Positions 16,288 to 24,564 are shown, counted from the first letter of the stretch. The stretch: DNA of 37,291 bases from Xenococcaceae cyanobacterium MO_167.B27 (GCA_030065935.1 JASJCP010000039.1:1-37291), one strand, 5' to 3'. Made by a program: numbers and translations. The notes: generated from the sequence alone by a model not told the origin.

Positions 16288-17637
16288 ATGAGTTATGATT
16301 TTGATTTGTTTGTGATTGGTGCTGGCTCTGGTGGTATTGCTACTGCGAGAAGAGCAGCGGAATATGGTGCTAAAGTAGGCATTGCAGAATTTGATCGCTT
16401 AGGTGGTACTTGTGTTAACCGTGGTTGTGTACCTAAAAAATTAATGGTGTATGCTTCCCATTTTCCCAAGGATTTTCAATCAGCATCAGGTTATGGTTGG
16501 ACAGTAGGAGAAAGCAATTTTGACTGGAAAACTATGATTACGGCGGTAAATAATGAAGTAGATCGCCTCAATGGTATTTATCAAAGAATGTTGGATAAGT
16601 CTGAGGTTAAAATTTATCGGGATCATGCTAAATTTATTGACTCTCATACTATTGCCATTGGAGATGAAAAAGTAACCGCCGAAAAGATTTTAATTGCAGT
16701 AGGAGGGAAACCTGTTAAACCAGACGATATCCCTGGTGTCGAACACACTATTACTTCCCGTGAAATTTTCCATTTACAAGAACAACCCAAACAGATTGTG
16801 ATTATTGGCGGTGGTTATATTGGTGTGGAGTTTGCTTGTATTCTCAATGGTTTAGGAACAGAAGTAACCCAAGTAATTCGTCGCGACAAAATCTTATATG
16901 GTTTTGACGAAGATATCCGCACCCAAATCCAAGAACAGATGCAAAATAATGGGATTCGGATCATTACCAATAAACCTGCATTAAATATCGAGAAACTTGA
17001 TACAGGTGTCAAGATAACTATCAAAGGAGAGCAGGAAGAAACTATAGTAGCGGATGCAGTTAGTTTAGCTGCAACAGGAAGAATCCCCCGAATCGAGAAT
17101 TTAGGCTTAGAAAATACCGGGGTAGAAGTTGTTAACGGTGCTGTTGCAGTTAATGAATACAGTCAAACCGCCGAAGAACATATTTATGCAGTAGGAGACT
17201 GTACCGATAGAATTAATCTTACTCCTGTAGCGATCCAAGAAGGTAGAGCCTTTGCTGATACCCATTTTGGCGGACAATCTAAGCAAATGGCTTACGATAA
17301 TATTCCCACAGCCGTGTTTTCTACTCCTGAAGCAGCTACAGTAGGTTTAACAGAAGCAGAAGCCAGAGAAAAATATGGGGATGCTGTTAAAATTTATCGC
17401 AGTAAATTCCGCCCCATGTATTACACTCTTCCCAATATGCAAGTTAAAACTCTGATGAAATTAGTAGTGGATGGTAACACTAATAAAGTAGTTGGGGCGC
17501 ACATGGTAGGAGACTACGCAGCAGAAATTGTCCAAGGAGTAGCGATCGCAGTTAAAATGGGTGCAACGAAAGCTGATTTTGATGCCACTGTGGGTATTCA
17601 TCCAAGTTCAGCAGAAGAATTTGTAACAATGCGATGA
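16288..17637 (+). CDS. gor: Glutathione reductase
   Basis: A 449-aa flavoprotein disulfide reductase that uses NADPH to regenerate GSH. FAD-binding GAGSGG is at 11-16. The redox pair is C42 and C47 in GTCVNRGCVPKK. The NAD(P)-binding GGGYIGVE lies mid-protein, followed by an Arg-rich VIRRDK consistent with NADPH preference. The C-terminal catalytic GIHPSSAEEF gives H438 and E443. Class and motif distinguish it from lipoamide dehydrogenase and mercuric reductase. The ATG is preceded by AAGGAGA. It supports peroxiredoxin and glutaredoxin chemistry of the same block. Confidence 0.95.
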   Translation: MSYDFDLFVIGAGSGGIATARRAAEYGAKVGIAEFDRLGGTCVNRGCVPKKLMVYASHFPKDFQSASGYGWTVGESNFDWKTMITAVNNEVDRLNGIYQRMLDKSEVKIYRDHAKFIDSHTIAIGDEKVTAEKILIAVGGKPVKPDDIPGVEHTITSREIFHLQEQPKQIVIIGGGYIGVEFACILNGLGTEVTQVIRRDKILYGFDEDIRTQIQEQMQNNGIRIITNKPALNIEKLDTGVKITIKGEQEETIVADAVSLAATGRIPRIENLGLENTGVEVVNGAVAVNEYSQTAEEHIYAVGDCTDRINLTPVAIQEGRAFADTHFGGQSKQMAYDNIPTAVFSTPEAATVGLTEAEAREKYGDAVKIYRSKFRPMYYTLPNMQVKTLMKLVVDGNTNKVVGAHMVGDYAAEIVQGVAIAVKMGATKADFDATVGIHPSSAEEFVTMR

Positions 17638-17664
17638 TTTTAATGCTCAATGAGCAAGTCAAGT

Positions 17665-17750
17665 ATCCCAACCTTACACCAATTCTCACACATTACCTAG
17701 AGACGGTAGTTATGTCAGGGTGTGAGGTGTGGGATGTGTAAGGTGTGGGG
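17665..17750 (+). terminator. Long imperfect hairpin downstream of gor
   Basis: CCTTACAC and CTCACAC on the left arm match GTGTAAGG and GTGTGAG on the right arm, with ATTACC/GGTAGT near the apex, giving an 86-nt stem-loop. It ends in GGGGAAAATAAAG. It may terminate gor or be a small mobile hairpin element. Confidence 0.45.
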
Positions 17751-17819
17751 AAAATAAAGATTTTACTAGATAGGCTCTTGACTTACCCATATAGAAATTC
17801 AAAATTAACAAGAGCCCAA

Positions 17820-17975
17820 TTATAATTGACGAACTACTCCTCCACGAGTTTTTGCCATAGTCTCTGCCATTTCTTTAGAGACGAATTTATGAGCTTTTTC
17901 TATTCCAGGTTGAAATTTATTTGAAGAGGTTAAATAGTGAACAAATATACCTACTTTTTTTTCAACTATCCACAT
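17820..17975 (-). CDS. Possible 51-aa small protein
   Basis: ATG at 17975 (minus strand), preceded by GGGAATTTT, opens a 51-codon frame: MWIVEKKVGIFVHYLTSSNK, then FQPGIEKAHKFVSKEMAETM and AKTRGGVVRQL. The composition is protein-like (balanced charges, beta-like start then a helix) and codon use matches the neighbours. No family is recognised. It is alone between gor and the Crp/Fnr gene. Confidence 0.4.
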   Translation of the reverse strand: MWIVEKKVGIFVHYLTSSNKFQPGIEKAHKFVSKEMAETMAKTRGGVVRQL

Positions 17976-18480
17976 AAAATTCCCGAGTCAGTTGATGGTT
18001 AATTCATGAGTAATGCCATCATCTTAGATGCTGCTGCCTTTGATAGTTATTAAATTATTCCTAAATAGCGATCGCTATTAGATAATGATAAATTTAAACG
18101 GTCAACTTACTTTCTATTTGTGGCTTGGTTGTGGAAAATATCAGCTACAGGAAGAATTTTGGGTTGAATCTTGGGAGAATTGCCAGTTATCTGGTGAGGT
18201 GATTCTAATTAATTAGAATAGTCCAACAGCTGTTAAAGTTGTATGTAATTGTTGTTTATTTCCGAACAAAATTGCTTGAATCATGATAATAGTAATTTAG
18301 TTTATGGAGATAGGTTGACATTTTCCCATCGCCCTGCTCAATTCTGGATGAAATTTTAGCTCCAAATTAAGAAAAGATACCAAAAGAAAATCAAAGCTTA
18401 ACCTTATAATCATCTGCTTTTTACCTTTTGTACTTATTCTATGTGAGTAAGCTTGCTAATAAAGAAAAACAGACCACACT
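17976..18480. other. Spacer upstream of the Crp/Fnr-type regulator
   Basis: No gene is supported in about 500 bp. It contains a GCGATCGC site inside TAGCGATCGCTA (about 18066) and an 18-bp perfect palindrome ATTCTAATT/AATTAGAAT at 18202-18219. Confidence 0.5.
18202..18219. promoter_or_regulatory. 18-bp perfect palindrome upstream of the Crp/Fnr gene
   Basis: ATTCTAATT immediately followed by AATTAGAAT, 262 bp before the regulator start. It could be a dimer binding site; AT-richness means chance is not excluded. Confidence 0.3.
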
Positions 18481-19098
18481 ATGTTGTTAAGAGATCAGAC
18501 GCTCTGGAATATTCATCAAAAAAACAGGGACGAGTTATTACTGCAATCCTATGAAAAAGGTGAAGCAATACCAATCTGCAAAGGATGCGTTTGGCAAGTA
18601 TATCGGGGAGTGATTCAGTTAAGTAAGCTGAATATTAATGGAGAAGAAATTGTTTTGGGTTGGATTACTCCCAATCATGTTTTTGGCAACTTGTTCGAGC
18701 AAAATCTTGGCCTTAGCTCTCTAGCCTTAACAGATGTTTATGTAAGACAAATTAGAATTCAAGAAATACAAAAATCTCCTTACTTAGCACGAGAACTACT
18801 ATCAGAATTTAGTTATCGTTCGATTAAAAGTCAACAATTACTAGCAATCAATGCTTTAAGAAGAGTTGAAGCGCGTTTGTGGCAATTGATTTTAATGTTG
18901 GCTGAGGAAATGGGTCATTCTACAGATAATGGTATTAGACTTACTGCCCGTTTTACTCACCACAATCTAGCTAAAGTTATTTGTACAACCAGAGTAACTA
19001 TTACTAGGCTTTTGGGAGATTTTCAAAATCGCGGTTGGATTGAATTTGATAAAGAGCGTCATATGATTGTGAAAACTTTAGCACCAATAATTCATTAG
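18481..19098 (+). CDS. Crp/Fnr-family transcriptional regulator
   Basis: A 205-aa protein with an N-terminal cyclic-nucleotide-binding-like beta-roll (about 20-110; GCVWQVYRGVIQLSKLNINGEEIVLGWITPNHVFGN) and a C-terminal winged helix-turn-helix (about 155-200; FTHHNLAKVICTTRVTITRLLGDFQNRGWI). The beta-roll lacks an obvious cAMP-binding RS motif, and the Cys residues near the start (C33, C36) are too few for an FNR-type cluster. The ligand is therefore unknown. It is monocistronic, followed by a hairpin terminator. NtcA is unlikely because the sequence is shorter and divergent. Confidence 0.88.
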   Translation: MLLRDQTLWNIHQKNRDELLLQSYEKGEAIPICKGCVWQVYRGVIQLSKLNINGEEIVLGWITPNHVFGNLFEQNLGLSSLALTDVYVRQIRIQEIQKSPYLARELLSEFSYRSIKSQQLLAINALRRVEARLWQLILMLAEEMGHSTDNGIRLTARFTHHNLAKVICTTRVTITRLLGDFQNRGWIEFDKERHMIVKTLAPIIH

Positions 19099-19131
19099 AT
19101 ATCTTGCAAAATAAATTAATTGTAAATCCTG

Positions 19132-19155
19132 GTAGGTGGGACATTGCCCACCTAC
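19132..19155 (+). terminator. Hairpin terminator of the Crp/Fnr gene
   Basis: GTAGGTGGG (19132-19140) and CCCACCTAC (19147-19155) form a 9-bp stem with a 6-nt loop, followed by TACATTTTTATG, which supplies a short T run. Confidence 0.65.
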
Positions 19156-19199
19156 TACATTTTTATGTAGTCCCCATATTTGCTCCACCTCTCCCTAAG

Positions 19200-19218
19200 C
19201 CTCTCCTAATAGGAGAGG
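19200..19218. repeat. Palindromic spacer repeat CCTCTCCT-AAT-AGGAGAGG
   Basis: An 8-bp perfect stem with a 3-nt loop, of a kind scattered in cyanobacterial spacers. It may also end minus-strand transcription of menC. Confidence 0.6.
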
Positions 19219-19338
19219 GGACAATTATATAGCAAGTGAATTTGATTTGCGCGGACATTATAATCTTGGTAAATAGGCACTCTTGCAAGAGAAGGTTAAT
19301 AGAAAATGTCTTAATCTTTGCAGTCATATGCTATAACA

Positions 19339-20250
19339 TTAATTTCTTAACCAGTGATCTACTCCAAAGCCTACCGCACGATCGCAGTTTCCTAAATTCA
19401 TAGCTAATTTTAACACTGCTCGACGACCAATACTGGTTTCAAACACGGAAGAAAACACTACATCTATAGGGTGAGAAGCGCAGAAATTACCCAGACGACT
19501 AGGGGATCCTGCGATCGCAGCTTTAATGACAAAGACACCTCTCCATCCCTTTTGATAACAGGTTTCTAACTGTTTGAGATTAGCCACAGATTCATCTAAA
19601 GCTAGTGTAGTTTTATAAGCTGTACTTAAAGCTAGCATTTCTGAGAATCTATCGGGGGGAAGGGGTTGCTCAATAAATTCAATAATCTGGCAATTGTCTG
19701 CTACTGTTAGCCATTGTTGAGCTTGTGATAAGTTTAGCCCTCCGTTAGCATCTAGTCTCAGTTGGCTATTTTTGGGTAACTGTTTAATAAGCTGTTGCAA
19801 GATTGCTATTTCTTCTTCTATGGGATAAACCCCAATTTTCCATTTAAAAGTAGATGTGGAAATTGATGATAAATTTTGCTGTAAAACTTTATTCCCTGCT
19901 GGTAACAGATGACAATATTCTAGTGATGGTATTGTTGCTGCTATCTTTTCTGACTCTCTTAATTCTGTTACAGCAGACTCGAAAGCAAACTGACAACAGG
20001 GTAGGCGATCGCAAATACTATATATATCTTGTACAGTGATTGTATCTCCCAATTGCTTACAGAACTCTTGTGCTTCTTGTAGAGTTTCTGAGCCAAACCA
20101 AGGAATAGGTGCAATTTCTCCTTGACCGATTTTACCTTCACTATTTCTAAGAGTAATAATAATGCCCTCCCGCACTCGCCAGATACCGTGACTTGTGTGC
20201 AAGGGTTGAATAAAATTACGTCGATAAGACTGAAATTGAAAAAGTAGCAA
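19339..20250 (-). CDS. menC: o-Succinylbenzoate synthase (phylloquinone pathway)
   Basis: A 303-aa enolase-superfamily enzyme that dehydrates SHCHC to o-succinylbenzoate in vitamin K1 synthesis, needed for photosystem I. Catalytic residues are K136 and K138 (FKWKIG) and K243 (VIKAA). Metal ligands are D167 (RLDANGG), E194 (FIEQP) and D219 (LALDES). The N-terminal capping domain RRNFIQPLHTSHGIW is typical. The start is uncertain: the likely codon is TTG at 20250 (LLFQFQSYRR), with no ATG nearby; the frame stays open upstream into low-complexity repeat, which may have replaced the original 5' flank. Confidence 0.92.
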   Translation of the reverse strand: MLLFQFQSYRRNFIQPLHTSHGIWRVREGIIITLRNSEGKIGQGEIAPIPWFGSETLQEAQEFCKQLGDTITVQDIYSICDRLPCCQFAFESAVTELRESEKIAATIPSLEYCHLLPAGNKVLQQNLSSISTSTFKWKIGVYPIEEEIAILQQLIKQLPKNSQLRLDANGGLNLSQAQQWLTVADNCQIIEFIEQPLPPDRFSEMLALSTAYKTTLALDESVANLKQLETCYQKGWRGVFVIKAAIAGSPSRLGNFCASHPIDVVFSSVFETSIGRRAVLKLAMNLGNCDRAVGFGVDHWLRN

Positions 20251-20274
20251 GTAGCGATTGGGGATTGAGGTCAG

Positions 20275-20459
20275 GGGTCAGAGTTCAGAGTTCAGAGTTC
20301 AGAGTTCAGAGTGCGCTCCGCGCCCTAGAGGGGGGAGAGTGAGCGAGTGAGCGAGTGAGGGAGGTCTCCTGGTCAGAGGTATTTATTTTTCCTCATGCTT
20401 AATGCTTCATGCTTCTTACTGATAACTGATAACTGATAACTGATAACTGATAACTGATT
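20275..20459. repeat. Low-complexity tandem repeats upstream of menC
   Basis: Three short arrays follow one another: AGAGTTC units (about 20281-20310), GAGTGAGC units (about 20337-20360) and CTGATAA units (about 20419-20457). They separate menC from crtR. Such arrays are typical of cyanobacterial spacers and may move the menC promoter. Confidence 0.8.
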
Positions 20460-20479
20460 CATCCCTCATCCCTCCTTTC

Positions 20480-21370
20480 TCATCCCTTATTTGACTTGTG
20501 TCCGTGGAAACGAATACCTAAAAATAAATCATAAAGAAAATTCCAGAAGTTTTTACCTTCTAATAAACCTAGAGATTGATCGCAACCTTTAGCGTCTAAT
20601 AGAGGTTTGGTAGCATAATAGGCTGGTTGATAGCGATACCAGGGAATAGAGGGCCAAAGATGATGCACTAGATGGTAATTTTGCCCTAGAATGAGCAAAT
20701 TTAGTACAGCACCAGGATAAACTCTAGCATTTTTCCAGCGATCGCGTTCTTTAAAAGGACGATGGGGTAAATAGTCAAAAAATAATCCCAAGGCGATCCC
20801 TACTACTAAAGCAGGTACAAACCAAAAATTCATAATGTAGCCAATAAAATCATATTTAATACCCACAAAAACAATAGTTACTAAAAATAAACGGCTTAAA
20901 AACCATTCTAATAACTCATATTTACGCCACAAACCCCTTTTAAAGAAGAAAATTTCATGATAAAAGAAACGGGCTGCAATCATCCATAATGGACCTCCTG
21001 TAGATACAAAGTGGTCGGGGTCATTATCGGGGTCGTTAACGTGGGCGTGATGTTGCAAATGGACTCTAGTAAACACAGGAAAAGCAAACCCTAGCATTAA
21101 AGCACTAGTATGTCCTAAAACCGCATTCACGATCTGATTACTGTGTGCGCTATTATGGGATGCGTCATGAATAACCGTCCCTGATAAATGTAGTGCGATA
21201 ATGTTAACCACAAAACAGTACCACAGGGGAAAGCTCCACCAAAAGTAACCACCTACTGAGGAAGCGATCAGCATCAGAGCTACTATAGTCATCCAGACAT
21301 TAGGATTTAAGCCTCCATGGGGCTTTAGGTACTGTTTTGGCACTGTTCGCAGCTTCTGAGCCGACTGCAT
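20480..21370 (-). CDS. crtR: Beta-carotene hydroxylase (membrane di-iron)
   Basis: A 296-aa membrane protein of the fatty-acid desaturase superfamily. Histidine boxes are HDASHNSAH (68-76), HLQHHAH (104-110) and YHLVHHLWP (232-240), with H203 in DYLPHRP as an extra ligand. Four or so hydrophobic spans surround the boxes. The N-terminal LKPHGGLNPNVWMT and the order of boxes identify CrtR, which adds 3-hydroxyl groups to beta-carotene to make zeaxanthin and contributes to myxoxanthophyll. Start ATG 21370. Confidence 0.93.
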   Translation of the reverse strand: MQSAQKLRTVPKQYLKPHGGLNPNVWMTIVALMLIASSVGGYFWWSFPLWYCFVVNIIALHLSGTVIHDASHNSAHSNQIVNAVLGHTSALMLGFAFPVFTRVHLQHHAHVNDPDNDPDHFVSTGGPLWMIAARFFYHEIFFFKRGLWRKYELLEWFLSRLFLVTIVFVGIKYDFIGYIMNFWFVPALVVGIALGLFFDYLPHRPFKERDRWKNARVYPGAVLNLLILGQNYHLVHHLWPSIPWYRYQPAYYATKPLLDAKGCDQSLGLLEGKNFWNFLYDLFLGIRFHGHKSNKG

Positions 21371-21517
21371 CTTTGTTTTTGCTCCTTATCTCTTCATATA
21401 TACCTTTCCTCGCGTAGTTTACACTACATTCCAGTAGAGGTAAAGATTTGTAACGTCATCTAATTTTATATTTAGAAAGCAAAAAATTAAGATACTGTTA
21501 AAATTTACTGTATTTTT

Positions 21518-22042
21518 TTACATTTGAGTTAAGTATTTCTGATAACCCAAATCGTCTAATTGTTCTTGCTTGTCCATCACCATTTGCGCTAATTGTTGAC
21601 GATATTCTGTAACTTTTTGTAACAATTCTCTATTGTGAGAGCCTAATATTTGTATTGCTAATAAGCCAGCATTTTGGGAATTGCCAATAGCAACTGTAGC
21701 GACGGGAATTCCCCTAGGCATTTGTACAATGGAATAGAGGGAATCAAGTCCTTGAAGATTTCTAGTAGGTACAGGTACCCCAATCACAGGTAAAGGTGTG
21801 AGTGATGCTACCATTCCTGGTAAGTGTGCTGCACCACCAGCACCAGCGATAATTACTTTAAGACCTCTTTCCTCCGCATTTTGGGCATATTTAACCATCT
21901 TTTTTGGAGTACGATGGGCAGAAACAATCCTTACTTCGTAACTAACATCAAAATCTTCACATACTGCGATCGCTGCTTCCATGGTGGGTAAATCAGAATC
22001 GCTACCCATAATAATGCCGATCAAAGGTGTGGTTTGACTCAT
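21518..22042 (-). CDS. purE: N5-carboxyaminoimidazole ribonucleotide mutase
   Basis: A 174-aa class I PurE that converts N5-CAIR to CAIR in purine synthesis. Motifs are [10 protein letters not shown] (12-21), SAHRTP with catalytic H43 (41-46), and [15 protein letters not shown]. Length is normal. It is divergent from nagA with only 16 bp between the start codons, so each promoter must lie inside the other's coding region or the starts are leaderless. Confidence 0.95.
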   Translation of the reverse strand: MSQTTPLIGIIMGSDSDLPTMEAAIAVCEDFDVSYEVRIVSAHRTPKKMVKYAQNAEERGLKVIIAGAGGAAHLPGMVASLTPLPVIGVPVPTRNLQGLDSLYSIVQMPRGIPVATVAIGNSQNAGLLAIQILGSHNRELLQKVTEYRQQLAQMVMDKQEQLDDLGYQKYLTQM

Positions 22043-22058
22043 AGGTTTCTAAACTTCA

Positions 22059-23216
22059 ATGAAAGACCAGATACTAATAGCTAATTCTCGCTTATTAGGA
22101 CACCAACAACTACAGCAAATACTAATCCGTAATCAAACTATTATTACGATCGCTCCTGATGTGCAACCCAACTATAATACCTCTGTGATTGATGTTAAGG
22201 GGGATTTCGTTTCACTGGGAGGAATAGACTTACAGATTAACGGGGGGTTAGGATTAGCTTTTCCGGATTTAGAAAGTCAGGATATCAATAAATTAACCGA
22301 AATTGGCAATTTTCTAGGGCAACAAGGTATAGATGCTTATCTTCCGACTATTGTTACCACTTCTGTAGAAAAAATACAGCGATCGCTTTCTGTAATAGCA
22401 GAATACGTTACTAAAGAAGCTCTCACCACTCCCACCGCTAAAATATTAGGAGTGCATTTAGAAGGACCTTTTTTAGCTTACGAAAAACGAGGAGCCCATC
22501 CAGCAAAATATTTATTACCCCTAAGTATAGATAAAGTAAAGCAAGTCTTGGGAGACTACACCTCTATAGTTAAAGTAATTACCCTTGCTCCAGAATTAGA
22601 CCCCACAGGAGAAACAATATCTTACTTACACTCCCAAAAAATTACTGTTAGTTTAGGACATTCCCTCGCTACAGCCCAACAAGCAAGAGCAGCTTTTCGA
22701 CAAGGTGCATCGATGGTAACTCATGCTTTTAATGCCATGCCCAGTTTACACCATCGTCAACCAGGTTTATTAGGAGCAGCCATAGTTAACCCCAAAGTGC
22801 TTTGTGGCTTAATTGCTGATGGGAATCATGTTTGTCCTGAAATGATCGATATATTTTTAAAAGCGAGTAACTATAGTCAAGGAGTATTTCTAGTTAGTGA
22901 TGCTTTAGCACCTATGGGTTTACCCGACGGAGTCTATCCTTGGGATAGTCGCACTATAGAAGTTACAGAAGGGACAGCTAGATTAACTGATGGGACATTA
23001 GCAGGTACAACCTTACCCTTATTAGTAGGAGTCAAGAATTTAGTGCAATGGGGTATTTGTACTCCTGAAGATGCGATCGCAATGGCTACAGAATCTCCCA
23101 GAAAGGCGATCGGTTTATCTACTATGTTAGTAGGACAACCAGCAAATTTACTGCGTTGGCATTGGGATGAAGCTCAAAATAATTTAATCTGGGAAAGATT
23201 ATTTTTATTTATTTGA
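22059..23216 (+). CDS. nagA: N-acetylglucosamine-6-phosphate deacetylase
   Basis: A 385-aa amidohydrolase producing glucosamine-6-phosphate and acetate. The N-terminal block is GGIDLQINGG, with Gln and Asn replacing the HxH metal motif, as in single-metal E. coli-type NagA. Further motifs are HLEGPF (133-138, E135), GHS (H201), THAFNAM (H222), DGNHVCP and catalytic D281 in LVSDALAPMG. No GlcN6P deaminase gene is next to it. It may act in peptidoglycan amino sugar recycling. Start ATG 22059 has no clear ribosome site. Confidence 0.93.
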   Translation: MKDQILIANSRLLGHQQLQQILIRNQTIITIAPDVQPNYNTSVIDVKGDFVSLGGIDLQINGGLGLAFPDLESQDINKLTEIGNFLGQQGIDAYLPTIVTTSVEKIQRSLSVIAEYVTKEALTTPTAKILGVHLEGPFLAYEKRGAHPAKYLLPLSIDKVKQVLGDYTSIVKVITLAPELDPTGETISYLHSQKITVSLGHSLATAQQARAAFRQGASMVTHAFNAMPSLHHRQPGLLGAAIVNPKVLCGLIADGNHVCPEMIDIFLKASNYSQGVFLVSDALAPMGLPDGVYPWDSRTIEVTEGTARLTDGTLAGTTLPLLVGVKNLVQWGICTPEDAIAMATESPRKAIGLSTMLVGQPANLLRWHWDEAQNNLIWERLFLFI

Positions 23217-23218
23217 TG

Positions 23219-23472
23219 TAACTATAAACAACGGCAGATTGTAATCTTTAGCTGCTTTCATCAGAGCAGCAATATTGGCGACAGTGTTGTTCTCCGTTAC
23301 GCTTTCCCCCACAACCCCCCAAGTTACACCGTTAGGACTGAGAAAGTCAACACCGCGATTAGAGAGGCTTCCTAGCCGGAAGCCTCTCTCGCGGTCATTT
23401 TGGGGATCGACAATGACGATCGATCGCAGTTCGTTCAGAATCGATTGTCATTCCAGGTAAGGGAAGTGTCAT
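23219..23472 (-). pseudogene. Isochorismatase-family hydrolase, N-terminal remnant with three lesions
   Basis: ATG 23472 has an excellent ribosome site (AAGGAG, 9 nt away). It encodes MTLPLPGMTIDSERTAI, then a GATCGATCG in place of GATCG shifts the frame by 4 nt. The next frame continues VIVDPQND, then 16 extra in-frame residues (RERGFRLGSLSNRGVD) from a 48-nt palindromic insertion, then FLSPNGVTWGVVGESVTENN and TVANIAALMKAAKDYNLPLFI. The gene is cut off there, at the end of nagA, so the catalytic Lys and Cys are missing. VIVDPQND...FLSP identifies the isochorismatase-fold cysteine hydrolases. It is the last member of the TetR-controlled cluster. Confidence 0.85.
23340..23402. repeat. Palindromic element inserted in frame in the hydrolase remnant
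   Basis: The core AGAGGCTTCC-TAGCC-GGAAGCCTCT sits within a 48-nt insertion between codons for QND and FLSP. The insertion is a multiple of three and opens no stop, so it was tolerated by the frame. It resembles the palindromic elements that enter coding sequences in some bacteria. Confidence 0.7.
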
Positions 23473-23671
23473 AGCTTTAATCTCCTTAAATTTTAGGAAT
23501 AAGTAGTTGAGAATTTAGGAGTTCAGAAGTTAGAGAATAAGGAAAATGGCAACAGAAGTCATTAGAATTCTTGCAAAAGTAGATTTTTCGGTTGAGTAAT
23601 AAAAGATTTTAGATAAAAGATTTTGGATTAAAGTCTTTTGCCTATTAAGAAATAATGTACTATCTCTTTTA

Positions 23672-23827
23672 TTACTTTTGAGAAATGGTATCAGAAGATT
23701 GGTTGGGATTTTTATCTAAAGGTTCAGTTCTCAAACCCTGGACTTGTTTGTCCATTGACCAAGGAGTAGCGATCGCCAAGCCAGTGCCATCTCCCACTCC
23801 CGTAATTAGATATACAGGTTGTCTTAT
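23672..23827 (-). pseudogene. Short-chain dehydrogenase-like N-terminal fragment lacking a start codon
   Basis: The frame reads (I)RQPVYLITGVGDGTGLAIA, a Rossmann TGxxxGxG block of SDR type, then changes to TPWSMDKQVQGLRTEPLDKN without SDR character and stops at 23672. The first codon is ATA at 23825-23827, overlapping the TAA stop of the upstream membrane gene. A single G-to-A change would turn an ancestral ATGA overlap into the present ATAA, losing the start. About 50 residues remain of a usual 250. SDR assignment rests on one motif. Confidence 0.6.
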
Positions 23828-24564
23828 GTTGTACCTTTTTGGTTATGAGATAACTTACCCAAAAAAATACGCCTTTCTCGCCAAATCCCTAACAAGTTGA
23901 ATGTCACAAAAGTCGGTACTACCATAATCGGAGCTAAACTCATCGGGAATGTATATACAGCCTCTGCTGTTGGTTGGTGTGGGAACACTTGTAGCGATCC
24001 AGGTAAACCAAGCTGAAGTAGCAGGGGGGCAGTTGGCACAATTATAAGGAAGCCAATGAGATGCCAAGTAATTAAGGCACGACTGCTAATTTTTTGCTCC
24101 ATAGCTAATATCCCTACTACCAATGCGGACAGACCAAAGCAAAGATCGGGAATTCCTACGGCAACTTCAAAGTACAAGGGAAAGTTACCCTGCAATGTGT
24201 GGTAGGCAGTGCCAATAGCTGAGATCCGCCCAGCTTGAAAAAACGCTAACCAATGTGCTGGAGTTACATCCAAAATAGATGTGATTGCTTTTAGTCCAGT
24301 TGACAATGCTAAACTGGCAAACACAATCGCAATAGGAATTACAGGCATCCAAAGTGCAGGATAGAGTTCATAGAAATTCTCTGACTCAGATATTCCCGAT
24401 ATCCCTAAACTTACAGCGATCGCTGTCCAAACCATTAGTCCAACAACAGGTAAGAATGTTGCTCTGAACTGTTTTCTATTAATATGTCCGTCATGCCTTG
24501 CTCTCCAGGCTAAAAACGGTAGAAAAAGCAACTGAAACAAAATAAGAAGAGGTATTATAGTCAC
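23824..24564 (-). CDS. Polytopic membrane protein of unknown function
   Basis: The best start is GTG 24564 (VTIIPLLILFQ), 6 nt after GGAGGTG; the frame extends to a TTG at 24579, which would include the ribosome site. The 246-aa product has about seven hydrophobic spans, with charged loops WRARHDGHINRKQFR and MEQKISSRA and a basic tail WRERRIFLGKLSHNQKG. No family is recognised. It follows the MAPEG gene by about 35 bp and precedes the SDR fragment, so it belongs to the TetR-associated cluster. A transporter or membrane-bound enzyme are both possible. Confidence 0.8.
   Translation of the reverse strand: MTIIPLLILFQLLFLPFLAWRARHDGHINRKQFRATFLPVVGLMVWTAIAVSLGISGISESENFYELYPALWMPVIPIAIVFASLALSTGLKAITSILDVTPAHWLAFFQAGRISAIGTAYHTLQGNFPLYFEVAVGIPDLCFGLSALVVGILAMEQKISSRALITWHLIGFLIIVPTAPLLLQLGLPGSLQVFPHQPTAEAVYTFPMSLAPIMVVPTFVTFNLLGIWRERRIFLGKLSHNQKGTT

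Noticed and set aside
16288-17637. Mercuric reductase or lipoamide dehydrogenase for gor
   Set aside because: There is no N-terminal heavy-metal domain and no vicinal C-terminal Cys pair. The redox motif GGTCVNRGCVPKK is the glutathione-reductase form.
23685-23900. Plus-strand 71-codon frame downstream of nagA
   Set aside because: It is antisense to the SDR-like fragment and to the 3' end of the membrane gene, with no recognisable domain.
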